Assembly: GCF_947381555.1 (NCBI RefSeq)
Contig: NZ_CANCWQ010000002.1
Span: forward strand, 1-64,000
Length of the DNA stretch: 64,000 nucleotides
Origin: Limosilactobacillus pulli
Lineage (GTDB): Bacteria > Bacillota > Bacilli > Lactobacillales > Lactobacillaceae
Direction of reading: 5' to 3'
Position numbers and translations under genes: made by a program. The notes beneath the pieces are model-generated. The model saw only the letters and a program-made list of their open reading frames with translations, was not told the DNA's origin and ran no database searches. The first letter of the stretch is position 1. Each line of letters begins with the position of its first letter. This document shows positions 9,312 through 17,486 of this stretch, one piece after another.

Positions 9312-10070
9312 CTAGTTTTCCGATTCCTTTTCATAGCCATAACCGTAGCCATAGCCATAACCGTAGCCGTAGCCCGCGTCATCTTCTGGTACGACGTCAT
9401 TCATAACGTAGCCTAATAGATGTGCGTGACTCATCTTCAACAGTTCAACGGCCCGCCGCACGCCGGCTTTTTGCGTAAGACCTTGGCGAACGACTAGCAC
9501 CACGCCATCCACGCTGCCCGCGATTGTTTGCGTATCGGTAACTTCCAGCATTGGCGGCACGTCTAATACGACCAGATCGTATTGGGCCTGCACGGCTTCC
9601 AAAAGCACCTTCATTCGTTGTGAGCTCAGCAGCTCGACTGGATTTGGCGGTACCGCCCCGCTTGGCAGCACATCTAGTCCTTCAATGCCGCTTTCTTGAA
9701 TCACAGCGTTCAAGTTAACTTCTGCCTGATCACTGCTCAAGACCGTTGAAAGTCCTTCTTGACCGGTTAGATCAAAAGTCGAGTACAGCGTTGGGCGGCG
9801 CATGTCGGCGTCAATCAGCAGTACGCTCTTGCCCTCTTGCGCCCAGACAATCGCCAGGTTGGCCGCGACGGTACTTTTCCCTTCACTGACATTGGCGGAG
9901 GTAAAAGCAATCGTCTTTAAGCGTCGGTCCACGGCCATGAAGTGAATGTTGGTACGCACGGTCCGAAACTGTTCAGCAGCCACGCTCTTAGGCTTAGCCA
10001 CCGTGATCAGCTTAGCACCGTTTTTCATCGTATTATTGTCGACTCGCGACTTGCGTTTGAAGATCCCCAT
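9312..10070 (-). CDS. wze: Bacterial tyrosine kinase Wze/CpsD with (Gly-Tyr)7 tail
   Basis: This is the cytoplasmic BY-kinase that pairs with Wzz to control EPS chain length. The Walker A motif is near residues 58-69 (NVSEGKSTVAANL), Walker A' LLIDADMRRP at about 85-94, and Walker B VVLDVPP near 170. The C-terminus has seven Gly-Tyr dipeptides before EKESEN, which form the autophosphorylation cluster. Two ATG codons start the frame; the second (10070) sits better behind AAAGGAGGG. It lies between wzz and wzb. Confidence 0.94.
   Translation of the reverse strand: MGIFKRKSRVDNNTMKNGAKLITVAKPKSVAAEQFRTVRTNIHFMAVDRRLKTIAFTSANVSEGKSTVAANLAIVWAQEGKSVLLIDADMRRPTLYSTFDLTGQEGLSTVLSSDQAEVNLNAVIQESGIEGLDVLPSGAVPPNPVELLSSQRMKVLLEAVQAQYDLVVLDVPPMLEVTDTQTIAGSVDGVVLVVRQGLTQKAGVRRAVELLKMSHAHLLGYVMNDVVPEDDAGYGYGYGYGYGYGYEKESEN
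9330..9371 (-). repeat. GGY-TAY hexanucleotide microsatellite coding (Gly-Tyr)7
   Basis: Seven GGY-TAY units in a row encode the tyrosine tail of the Wze kinase. The third positions vary (GGC/GGT, TAC/TAT). Six-base units keep the frame, so gain or loss by slippage would change only the number of phosphorylatable tyrosines. Confidence 0.85.
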
Positions 10071-10082
10071 CATAACCCTCCT

Positions 10083-10940
10083 TTAGACTCGACGCATCTG
10101 CGTGTTTTGCGAACGCCGCTTGATTGAGAAACCGTCATCCAAGTTGATGTGCGTGATCGTTCCTAGATTCGTCAAGCCAACTTCATCAACCATAAAGTCG
10201 TTGTCTCGAACACTGGTATCCATCAGATCCCGCATCAAGACGATCATAAAGCTGAGCAGAAGTCCCAAAACGGCCCCCGCCAGCGTAAACAGCTTAACGT
10301 TAGGCGATGATGGCTTATTTGGCGTTGCGGCTCGCGCGACGATCGTGACATTGTTGACGTTCATGATCTTCTTGATTCTGTTTTTAAAGACCTGCGCAAT
10401 CGTATTGGCGGCCGCTGCCGACTTCTTAGGATTATCGGTTTCCACGCTAACGGAGAAAACCTGCGAGTTGGTCTGCGTCTTGATCGTGATCGCGTTTGAC
10501 AGCTGGCTGGTCGTTATACTGTAGCCTTGACCTGTGTGTTCCACCTTTGCTGGTTTGGCCGCGCTGACCAATCGCTTGGTCCCATCGGCCAGCGTCTTGT
10601 ACTTAGCTGGCTGGGCCTTGCGAATGACCTTAACTGGGTTGGCCAGTTCTTTTTTGGTTTCCTTTAAGATCACTGGACTGGTAATAATGTCCTTGTAGGT
10701 ATTGATGACCTGAATGTCGGCCTGTTGGTTGTTGTAGGCCTGACCATTGGCATTATTTTCGTTCTTCTGGTTAACCAGTAATTGCGTGGTTGCCGTGTAC
10801 TTCGGCGTCATAATAAATTTTGAAACGATAAAGCCGGCCAACGCCAAAACAATCGTACAGGTAATCAAAAACTTCAAATGTTTACGACACAGATTGAACA
10901 GGCGTCGCAAATCGATCGTATTGTTGCTGCTGTTTTCCAC
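10083..10940 (-). CDS. wzz: Wzz/CpsC chain-length determinant, kinase activator
   Basis: This 285-residue membrane protein has a segment at about residues 24-46, a 170-residue outer domain and a second segment around 215-238 after the proline-rich ATPNKPSSPNVKL, the usual Wzz layout. The C-terminal cytoplasmic tail after RDLMDT would activate the separate Wze kinase, as in Gram-positive two-part systems. Translation starts at GTG behind AAAGGAGGAAAAAA. It is the second gene of the eps operon. Confidence 0.93.
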   Translation of the reverse strand: MENSSNNTIDLRRLFNLCRKHLKFLITCTIVLALAGFIVSKFIMTPKYTATTQLLVNQKNENNANGQAYNNQQADIQVINTYKDIITSPVILKETKKELANPVKVIRKAQPAKYKTLADGTKRLVSAAKPAKVEHTGQGYSITTSQLSNAITIKTQTNSQVFSVSVETDNPKKSAAAANTIAQVFKNRIKKIMNVNNVTIVARAATPNKPSSPNVKLFTLAGAVLGLLLSFMIVLMRDLMDTSVRDNDFMVDEVGLTNLGTITHINLDDGFSIKRRSQNTQMRRV

Positions 10941-10952
10941 TTTTTTCCTCCT

Positions 10953-11963
10953 TTAATCAGTCACGCTGACGTGTTTAAGCTGCAGGGCATCGCGAATCTC
11001 ATCCGACACGCGCTGCATTTCGCTGGTTGGCACGATTTCAAACGACTCGCCGCCTTCACTGTCGCCATGGCCCTGCGCGTGGTCAGAAACCACTTTGCCA
11101 TTGGCCTTGCGATACTTCATGGCTAACGTTGTCATGTCACTGAACGTCAGATTGGTCTTGGACTGATCAGCAATTGAATTTAAGAATTTTTGGTTGAGCA
11201 CTGACTTATATGAGGCAGCTTCCTTCATTAAAGCCGTGATGACCAGGCGCTGGCGTTCTTGGCGGCCATAGTCGCCTTGCGGATCATCATAGCGCATCCG
11301 ACTGAAGGCCAGGGCTTTGGCACCATTCATGTGGTACGTCTGGCCCTTTTTAAAGCTGTAGCCTTCATAATCAAACGTCAATGGCGAAGTCACGCTGACG
11401 CCACCAACTTGATTGATGGCTTTTTCCAGACCGCCCATATTGACCAGTACATAGTAGTCAATTGGCACGTTAAAGTATTTTTGAACAGTATTGATGGTTT
11501 CTTTAACCCCACCATATGTATAAGCCGCGTTGATCTTAGCCGGTGAATATTCCGCGTAGCCAGACAGATTAACCTTCATATCCCGTGGCAGGCTGACAAT
11601 CGTAGTCGTCTTTTTTTGCGGATTGAGCGTCATCATCATGATCGTATCCGTTCGCCCTTTATAGTCACGTCCCAGCGCCCCCGTATCGGTACCCAAAAGC
11701 AGGATATTGATCGGCTTGCCTTGCTTGAGAACTTTATCAGCATTTCGGTACGTCTTGGCGCCTGATTCGCTATACATATTATCTGTAGCAACGTGGACGT
11801 TTCGCCAGGCAACCCCCGCGAAAATCAAAGCGAGAATCACCAAAAGTCCAATGAATGACCACAAAATCTTCAAACCTAATCGTTTCCGACGATGGTGATG
11901 ATGATGGTGGTGATGGTGGTGCGAATGTTGCACCGGTTGATTTTGATTCGATTCTTCATTCAT
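10953..11963 (-). CDS. LytR-CpsA-Psr family cell-wall polymer ligase, His-rich N-terminus
   Basis: LCP enzymes move undecaprenyl-linked polymers such as EPS or teichoic acid onto peptidoglycan. The protein (336 residues) has one membrane segment at about 31-52, then the LCP domain with LLLGTDTGA, GRTDTIMMMTLNP and SLPRDMKV, whose Asp and Arg residues bind the lipid pyrophosphate. As first gene of the eps operon it probably anchors the EPS. The cytoplasmic N-terminus contains ten His in a row followed by RRKR, which is not required by the family. Confidence 0.93.
   Translation of the reverse strand: MNEESNQNQPVQHSHHHHHHHHHHRRKRLGLKILWSFIGLLVILALIFAGVAWRNVHVATDNMYSESGAKTYRNADKVLKQGKPINILLLGTDTGALGRDYKGRTDTIMMMTLNPQKKTTTIVSLPRDMKVNLSGYAEYSPAKINAAYTYGGVKETINTVQKYFNVPIDYYVLVNMGGLEKAINQVGGVSVTSPLTFDYEGYSFKKGQTYHMNGAKALAFSRMRYDDPQGDYGRQERQRLVITALMKEAASYKSVLNQKFLNSIADQSKTNLTFSDMTTLAMKYRKANGKVVSDHAQGHGDSEGGESFEIVPTSEMQRVSDEIRDALQLKHVSVTD
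11882..11919 (-). repeat. His-codon (CAY) repeat in the LCP gene
   Basis: Ten consecutive CAC/CAT codons, plus one more His before a Ser, encode a poly-histidine tract in the short cytoplasmic tail of the LCP protein. Confidence 0.8.
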
Positions 11964-12013
11964 ATTTACATAGTCCCATTTTTAAAAAAATTTTTACATC
12001 TACATACCTTAAA

Positions 12014-12042
12014 ATTATCTATGCTCAGCCCCCAAAAATCAA
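12014..12042 (-). promoter_or_regulatory. Probable eps operon promoter
   Basis: On the minus strand TTGATT (12037-12042) is followed after exactly 17 bases by GATAAT (12014-12019). The predicted start lies about 45 bases before the LCP start codon. A GC-rich inverted arrangement (AAGGCG near 12090 pairing with CGCCTT near 12045) just upstream may be the terminator of the preceding gene. Confidence 0.6.
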
Positions 12043-12213
12043 GGCGCCAACCCCCTTATATACTGCTATATCAGGGATTAACGCCTTATTTGTTAAGCTT
12101 TTCATTTATTGTTTTATATGCACAGATGCATTACATTACTGCTCTACGTACGGATTATTTATAATTTATAAATAATTTTATTAAATAAATTTATTGGATA
12201 AAATTTTAATAGA

Positions 12214-12822
12214 TTATTGACTAATTCCACGCACTGTTAAGTCTTTATCAATGGTTTGGTCGCCGTTATGCGCAGTAACGTGGTACTTACCCGGTTTTTT
12301 AAAGTTATAGGTCTGATCAGCGCCTTGTGCGTTGCCGTTTAAGGTCGTCACCACGTTGTTATTGCTGTCCTTGATTTCAAACTGGGTATTAGCTGGTGCC
12401 TTAAAGCTGACGGTCGCGTCTCCCGTCTTATTTAATGAAACATCGGTCGGAAAATCAACCTGCAGCTGACTGCTGGAACTCGATAAACTGGATGATGAAG
12501 ATAATGAACCAGACTGTGAACTGCTGGCAGCCAAAGAAGCCGCCTTGGCAGGCGTAGAACTGGACTGAGCCTTGCTGATCTTGGTTGAGGCATGTTCGGT
12601 TGCTGATTGATGCTGCACCGTGCCGGTTGTTTTGCCGTCTGGTGCTGTAAACGTGCCAACCAGGCCAATTGCAAACAGGATGATCAGTCCCCAGTTTATC
12701 ATTACCTGTCCTTTGCTGATTGATGCTTGGGCATTTCGTTTCAAGCGCCGGGTCTGGTAAATCCATACGGTAACAAAACAAATTGCGGCTAAAATCATCA
12801 ACAAAATGAACAGTTTCTTCAT
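12214..12822 (-). CDS. Membrane-anchored Ser-rich protein with a C-terminal beta domain
   Basis: I do not recognise a named family. The 202-residue protein has two hydrophobic segments (about 4-22 and 44-60), then a Thr/Ser/Ala-rich linker (about 65-120) with runs of Ser, then a compact domain (about 122-200) with VSFKAPANTQFEIKDSNNNVV and YNFKKPGKYHVTAHNGD. That last part reads like an Ig-like or PKD-like beta sandwich on the cell surface. It is transcribed toward the eps operon and could belong to surface assembly, but its job is unknown. Confidence 0.75.
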   Translation of the reverse strand: MKKLFILLMILAAICFVTVWIYQTRRLKRNAQASISKGQVMINWGLIILFAIGLVGTFTAPDGKTTGTVQHQSATEHASTKISKAQSSSTPAKAASLAASSSQSGSLSSSSSLSSSSSQLQVDFPTDVSLNKTGDATVSFKAPANTQFEIKDSNNNVVTTLNGNAQGADQTYNFKKPGKYHVTAHNGDQTIDKDLTVRGISQ

Positions 12823-13025
12823 TATTATATTCTTCCTTTTTTGAAGTTTTACTAATTAATATCCTACCATATTATCAGATAGTTTTTGACTGATTCAGAT
12901 AACTGAAACAATCGGTATGCAAGTTAGGCCGCGTATTGCCAAAATTCTAAAGCAACCGTTCACAGCAAGCAAGCATATCGTCCTAGCCTGCCACATCATC
13001 ACTAAAGCATAGTATTTAAGACAGT

Positions 13026-13060
13026 AAAAAAGCGCCGGTCATCACTGACTCAGCGCTTTT
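13026..13060 (-). terminator. guaB terminator
   Basis: AAAAGCGC pairs with GCGCTTTTTT on the minus strand, followed by a T run; it lies just after the guaB stop codon. Confidence 0.8.
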
Positions 13061-13075
13061 ATTAATCAGAACTGC

Positions 13076-14224
13076 TTATTTGTAGTTAGGAGCAGCCTTG
13101 GTAATTTGAACGTCGTGTGGGTGTGATTCACGCAGACCGGCGTTCGTGATTTGTACGAATTGAGCGTTGTCGATCAAGGTTTGGATGTCCTTGGCACCAA
13201 CGTAGCCCATCCCAGAGCGCAGACCGCCGACCATTTGGAAGATCACGTCAGCAACGTCGCCCTTATATTCAACCCGGGCTTCGATACCTTCTGGAACCAG
13301 CTTGTTGGCTTCGTTGACCCCACCTTGGAAGTAACGGTCAGAAGAACCATGTGATTGAGCCATGGCAGCAACTGAGCCCATCCCACGGTAACCTTTGTAC
13401 TTCTTGCCGTTTTCTTCAAAGACTTGACCAGGGGCTTCCGTCGTACCAGCAAACATACTACCCAACATAACGGCGTTACCACCAGCAGCCAGGGCCTTTA
13501 CGATGTCACCAGAGTACTTGATCCCACCATCGGCAATGATGGCCTTACCGTATTCATGAGCCACGGAAGCCGCATCGTAAATTGCTGTGATCTGTGGAAC
13601 ACCAACACCGGCAACCACCCGCGTCGTGCAGATTGAGCCAGGGCCGATGCCGACTTTAACCACGTCAACGCCAGCGTCGAACAGCGCCTTGGTACCTTCA
13701 CCAGTTGCTACGTTACCAGCAATCAGCGTTGCTTCTGGGAAGTGTTCGCGGATTTCCGCAATCTTGCGCAGCACCCCAGCCGAGTGACCATGGGCCGTGT
13801 CGATCACGATGGCGTCAACGCCGGCCTTCAGCAGTGCTTCAGCACGTTGGAACGTGTCGGACGTAACCCCAACGGCAGCCGCAACCAGCAGATGGCCGTT
13901 TTCGTCAACTGCAGCGCGGTTGAAGTTGGAGTTGGCAGGCAGTTCAACGCCTTTAACCGTGGCTACTTCGCCGGCTTGAGCATCGATGGACATGTTCTTA
14001 TGAACGACCCCCATCCCACCTTGCAAGGCCATCGCAATCGCCATTGAGCTTTCAGTAACGGTGTCCATCCCGGCACTGATAAATGGCACGTTCAGTTTAA
14101 TATTCTTTGCCAGCTGCGTACTCAAATCGACTTCATTTGGCAAGACATGACTTTCCGCTGGAATCAGCAGCACATCATCAAACGTTAAGCCCTTCTTGGC
14201 AAACTTAGTATCCCAATTCGACAT
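13076..14224 (-). CDS. guaB: IMP dehydrogenase lacking the CBS domain
   Basis: The enzyme oxidises IMP to XMP with NAD, the committed step to GMP. The (beta/alpha)8 core is complete: AKKGLTFDDVLLIP at the start, the catalytic Cys loop GPGSICTTRVVAG, and YRGMGSVAAM. The protein is 382 residues from ATG (14224), about 100 fewer than standard IMPDH near 490. The missing piece is the paired CBS (Bateman) domain, which should follow GGMGVVHKNMSIDAQA; the sequence instead passes through a short linker. CBS-less forms exist in some bacteria. A PurR-type box lies upstream. Confidence 0.96.
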   Translation of the reverse strand: MSNWDTKFAKKGLTFDDVLLIPAESHVLPNEVDLSTQLAKNIKLNVPFISAGMDTVTESSMAIAMALQGGMGVVHKNMSIDAQAGEVATVKGVELPANSNFNRAAVDENGHLLVAAAVGVTSDTFQRAEALLKAGVDAIVIDTAHGHSAGVLRKIAEIREHFPEATLIAGNVATGEGTKALFDAGVDVVKVGIGPGSICTTRVVAGVGVPQITAIYDAASVAHEYGKAIIADGGIKYSGDIVKALAAGGNAVMLGSMFAGTTEAPGQVFEENGKKYKGYRGMGSVAAMAQSHGSSDRYFQGGVNEANKLVPEGIEARVEYKGDVADVIFQMVGGLRSGMGYVGAKDIQTLIDNAQFVQITNAGLRESHPHDVQITKAAPNYK

Positions 14225-14330
14225 CAATCTGCACTTCCTTCTTTAAATATTAGCTATTACCTTACTAGGTTTTTAACGATTGGTCAACGAATAATCGTGA
14301 TTCTAACATAATTCTAATAATATTTTTCAG

Positions 14331-14343
14331 ATTGTTCGGATTT
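14331..14343 (-). promoter_or_regulatory. PurR box upstream of guaB
   Basis: The minus strand reads AAATCCGAACAAT, a full match to the lactic-acid-bacterial PurBox AWWWCCGAACWWT. A possible promoter lies between it and guaB (TTGACC at 14282-14287, 17 bases, TAAGGT at 14259-14264), which puts the box roughly 85 bases upstream of the start. PurR could thus activate guaB when PRPP is high. Confidence 0.7.
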
Positions 14344-14407
14344 AACGCCTTTTAATCACTGTTTTAGGACCAAATCACAAATCTGTCGACGATAAATTCT
14401 GACGATT

Positions 14408-14443
14408 TAAAAAAGCATCGCGTTTCACGTGGAACCGCGATGC
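14408..14443 (-). terminator. Terminator of the rsmG-to-DUF1129 gene run
   Basis: On the minus strand GCATCGCG (14436-14443) pairs with CGCGATGC (14415-14422), then six T. It follows the DUF1129 gene by only a few bases. Its loop carries a parS-like sequence. Confidence 0.85.
14421..14436. promoter_or_regulatory. parS-like ParB binding site
   Basis: The minus strand reads GGTTCCACGTGAAACG, which fits 14 of 16 positions of the Firmicutes parS consensus TGTTNCACGTGAAACA; only the two end bases differ. It lies about 2 kb downstream of parB in a terminator loop. ParB would load here to organise the origin region. Confidence 0.65.
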
Positions 14444-14449
14444 TGATTT

Positions 14450-15226
14450 TTATTGCCGTTGTTGACGGCGTGGTGAAAAGGCACTGGTAATGTGGTAGCG
14501 ACCCCGCAGCCAAATGTCGATTGCAAAGGCAGCCACACCCAAGATCAGGTAGAACCATTGATTCAAGAGTGGGTTGACGCTGTTTGGCATCATAGCCGTC
14601 AGAATGTAGATCAAAATCCACATTACCAGACCGCTGACCACCGTAACGATTCGTGCCCATAATGGCCGCTTGACGTACTTACCCTCGGCGTTTTTGACCG
14701 GCAGCATGTACTTAGCAATCCAGCCAAACAGAATCCCACCGGTAATAGCCACCAGAATAATTGAGGTGATCCCCATGTTACCATTGTGGGCTACCTTCAT
14801 TGCTTGTGGGGAGATCCAGTCCATCAGCCCGAACATGAAGGTAAAGATCGCAAAGAACATGATCCCGTTATCCAGGGCCATCAGCTTCAATGAGGTTTGC
14901 GTCTGTGCCTTTTCCGTTGGTTCTGGATGCAGCAGAGCGTGGGCCCGCTGCGTTGGCGTACCAAATAAGCCACGGGCGGTTTGACCAGACTTTTGGCCTT
15001 CTTGCAAAGCTTTGATCGTTTCTTCAAGCATGGCTGGCTTCTTGGCCGGGTCGGCTCCTTGAGCGTCCAGCTGCTTGTTTAGTTGAAACATAAATTCTTC
15101 GTTTTTGCGCGTCAGATTATATTGCGTAAAGGCCCGTGCCGTTTCTTGACGTTGGTCTTTGGCATATTCTTTTTGTCGCTGACCGGCAGCGGCATTACGT
15201 GGTTGTTGTTCTTTTGATTCAGCCAA
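14450..15226 (-). CDS. DUF1129-family membrane protein
   Basis: This 258-residue protein has a charged, Gln-rich N-terminal half (about 1-125) and five hydrophobic segments from about residue 128 on, ending in a basic tail RRQQRQ. It matches the lactobacillar DUF1129 family, whose function is not known. Translation starts at TTG behind AGAGGAAG. It follows ychF by 34 bases, an order I associate with lactobacilli, and closes the transcription unit at the parS-bearing terminator. Confidence 0.85.
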   Translation of the reverse strand: MAESKEQQPRNAAAGQRQKEYAKDQRQETARAFTQYNLTRKNEEFMFQLNKQLDAQGADPAKKPAMLEETIKALQEGQKSGQTARGLFGTPTQRAHALLHPEPTEKAQTQTSLKLMALDNGIMFFAIFTFMFGLMDWISPQAMKVAHNGNMGITSIILVAITGGILFGWIAKYMLPVKNAEGKYVKRPLWARIVTVVSGLVMWILIYILTAMMPNSVNPLLNQWFYLILGVAAFAIDIWLRGRYHITSAFSPRRQQRQ

Positions 15227-15260
15227 GATGTTCTTCCTCTCTAGTTTAATGATTCAATGA

Positions 15261-16358
15261 TTAGACGTTGAAGCGGAACTCTACGATGTCGCCATCTTGC
15301 ATGACGTATTCCTTACCTTCCAAGCGCAATTTGCCGGCTTCCTTAACGGCCTGCGCACTGCCCAGCTCGTCTAAGTCGGCAAAGCTCATGACTTCGGCCC
15401 GAATAAAGCCGCGCTCAAAGTCAGAGTGAATGATACCGGCAGCCTGTGGAGCTTTGGTACCCTTCTTAAAAGTCCAAGCCCGCGTTTCGGGACCACCAGC
15501 CGTAAAGAAGGTTTCCAGCCCCAACAGCTTGTAGGCCGCGCGAATCAACCGGTTTAAACCGGGTTCTTCAACGCCTTCCATTTCCAGGAAGTCAGCCTTT
15601 TCTTCTTCATCCATTTCGGCGATCTGTTCTTCAGCTGCTGCCGCAACCCCGATAACCTCACCATCGCCTTTAACGTGTTCTTTGATGGCATCCATATACT
15701 TGTTGGCATCCGGATCTGCCATGTCTTCTTCGGCAATGTTGGCTACGTAAAGCACTGGCTTGCTGGTTAACAAGAACAGCCCCTTAACGATTTTTTGTTC
15801 TTGATCGTTAAATTCGATCGAACGAACGCTTTGACCGTTTTCCAATACTGGCTTGATCTTGTTTAAGACTTCCAATTCAGCCAAGGCATCCTTGTCACGA
15901 CCCTTGGCAGCCCGTTGAACCTTAGCCAAACGCTTGTTGACGGCATCCAAGTCAGCCATGACCAATTCCAGATTGATCGTATCGATATCTTCAATTGGAT
16001 CAACCTTACCCGAGACACTGGTGATGTCCGTGTCGTCAAATGCCCGCACGACATGGACGATCGCATCGGTTTGGCGAATGTTTTCCAAAAATTGGTTACC
16101 CAGACCTTCACCCTTAGAGGCACCCTTGACGATCCCGGCAATGTCGGTGAACTCAAACGTGGTTGGCACGATCTTTTTTGCGGGAATCAGTTCTTGAATC
16201 CGTTCCAGGCGCTTGTCTGGCACTTCCACCATCCCCACGTTGGGTTCAATCGTGGCAAATGGGTAGTTGGCCATTTCGGCACCGGCCTTGGTAATAGCGT
16301 TAAACAGCGTGGACTTGCCGACGTTTGGCAATCCAACGATACCTGCAGTTAAAGACAT
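15261..16358 (-). CDS. ychF: Ribosome-binding ATPase YchF/OLA1
   Basis: This 365-residue Obg-family P-loop protein hydrolyses ATP rather than GTP and binds ribosomes. G1 is GLPNVGKSTLF at about residues 8-18, G3 is DIAGIVKGASKGEGLG, a coiled-coil insert follows, and the C-terminal TGS domain ends RLEGKEYVMQDGDIVEFRFNV. Length is typical. Confidence 0.97.
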   Translation of the reverse strand: MSLTAGIVGLPNVGKSTLFNAITKAGAEMANYPFATIEPNVGMVEVPDKRLERIQELIPAKKIVPTTFEFTDIAGIVKGASKGEGLGNQFLENIRQTDAIVHVVRAFDDTDITSVSGKVDPIEDIDTINLELVMADLDAVNKRLAKVQRAAKGRDKDALAELEVLNKIKPVLENGQSVRSIEFNDQEQKIVKGLFLLTSKPVLYVANIAEEDMADPDANKYMDAIKEHVKGDGEVIGVAAAAEEQIAEMDEEEKADFLEMEGVEEPGLNRLIRAAYKLLGLETFFTAGGPETRAWTFKKGTKAPQAAGIIHSDFERGFIRAEVMSFADLDELGSAQAVKEAGKLRLEGKEYVMQDGDIVEFRFNV

Positions 16359-16380
16359 AAAACTAATTGCTCCTTTTTAC

Positions 16381-16578
16381 TTAGTCTTCGTTTTCGGCGT
16401 GTTCCAGCACCTTTTTTAGATGCTTTTCAAAGTTTTGCCGTGACATCATGACGATATGGCCACAGCCCGTACACTGCAGCTTAACGTCAATTCCCGTCCG
16501 GATAATCTGCCAGCGATTCGTGCCGCATGGGTGCTGTTTTTTCATCTGCACGATGTCGTTTAGCTCATAGGTCTTCAT
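16381..16578 (-). CDS. DUF951 small protein
   Basis: This 65-residue protein has the DUF951 pattern: DIVQMKKQHPCGTNRWQIIRTGIDVKLQCTGC, with three Cys that suggest a small metal-binding or nucleic-acid-binding fold. It lies between parB and ychF, its usual place in Firmicutes. Role unknown. Confidence 0.9.
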   Translation of the reverse strand: MKTYELNDIVQMKKQHPCGTNRWQIIRTGIDVKLQCTGCGHIVMMSRQNFEKHLKKVLEHAENED

Positions 16579-16593
16579 TCAAATCGCTCCTCT

Positions 16594-17469
16594 CTAGTCA
16601 AACTTGACTCCCAATAGCTCCAAAATCCGCGTCAGGTCGTCATCCGAGGCATATGGAATCTCGACTTTGCCGCCTCGTTTGTTAGCCGTCATTACAACCT
16701 TGGTGCCAAAGCGGCTCTGCAGCTGTTCTTCAGCTTCACGAACGTAGGCTGGCTTTTTGGCAGTCGCCTTTTTCTTCGCCGGCCTAGCAGGCTTGACGGT
16801 TTGATTTTGTTCGGCCACCAGCTGTTCAAGCTGCCGCACGGTCAGATTTTCCTTAACCGCGCGCTGCGCCAGCTTAACTAACGCCTGTTCATTTTTTAGC
16901 CCCAACAGCGTCCGGGCCTGCCCCATTGACAGACGGTGATCTTCCAACATGTCCTTGACCGGCTGAGGCAGCCCCAACAGCCGTAGATAGTTGGCGATAT
17001 AAGGTCGGCTCTTGCCCAGTTTTTCGGCTACCTGAGCCTGGGTCAGCTGCAGGCGATCCATTAATGACTGGTAGGCCTGAGCTTCTTCTAGCGGTGTTAG
17101 ATCCTCGCGCTGCAAGTTCTCCAAAACGGCAACTTCCATCATCTGTGAGTCGCTCATCGTCCGGACTATGGCTGGAATCGTCGTCTTACCTGCCAGCTTG
17201 GAAGCCCGAAAGCGTCGCTCACCGGCAATAATCTCGTAGCGCGTTAGGTTTTCATCTGGCTGACGCAAAATAATCGGCTGAAAGACGCCTGATTCTTTAA
17301 TCGAAGCAGCCAGTTCCTGCAAGGCGGCCTCATCAAAGGTACGCCGCGGCTGATATGGGTTAGGCCGAATCGCCGTTAGTTCAACTTCTTCTACGCTTTG
17401 TTCTTGGCCTTGCTTAGCATCGTTATCGCCAAACAGCGCCGCGAGACTAAAGCTGTGTTTTTTTGCCAT
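16594..17469 (-). CDS. parB: Chromosome partitioning protein ParB (Spo0J)
   Basis: ParB is a CTP-dependent DNA clamp that loads at parS and recruits SMC to the origin region. The 291-residue protein has the N-terminal ParB/Srx domain with GERRFRASKLAG (CTP binding) near residues 82-93, the helix-turn-helix LTQAQVAEKLGKSRPYIANYLRLL near 137-160, a basic linker rich in Ala and Lys, and a C-terminal dimer domain. It follows noc by 17 bases. The ParA gene that normally precedes it is absent. Confidence 0.96.
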   Translation of the reverse strand: MAKKHSFSLAALFGDNDAKQGQEQSVEEVELTAIRPNPYQPRRTFDEAALQELAASIKESGVFQPIILRQPDENLTRYEIIAGERRFRASKLAGKTTIPAIVRTMSDSQMMEVAVLENLQREDLTPLEEAQAYQSLMDRLQLTQAQVAEKLGKSRPYIANYLRLLGLPQPVKDMLEDHRLSMGQARTLLGLKNEQALVKLAQRAVKENLTVRQLEQLVAEQNQTVKPARPAKKKATAKKPAYVREAEEQLQSRFGTKVVMTANKRGGKVEIPYASDDDLTRILELLGVKFD

Positions 17470-17486
17470 GTATCGCTAGTCCTCCC

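Noticed and set aside
9330..9371. CRISPR or other repeat array
   Set aside because: The six-base units code for Gly-Tyr in frame within the kinase gene and have no spacers.
11855..12175. Plus-strand frame across the eps promoter region
   Set aside because: It reads the His-repeat in reverse and AT-rich spacer; no start signal or domain.
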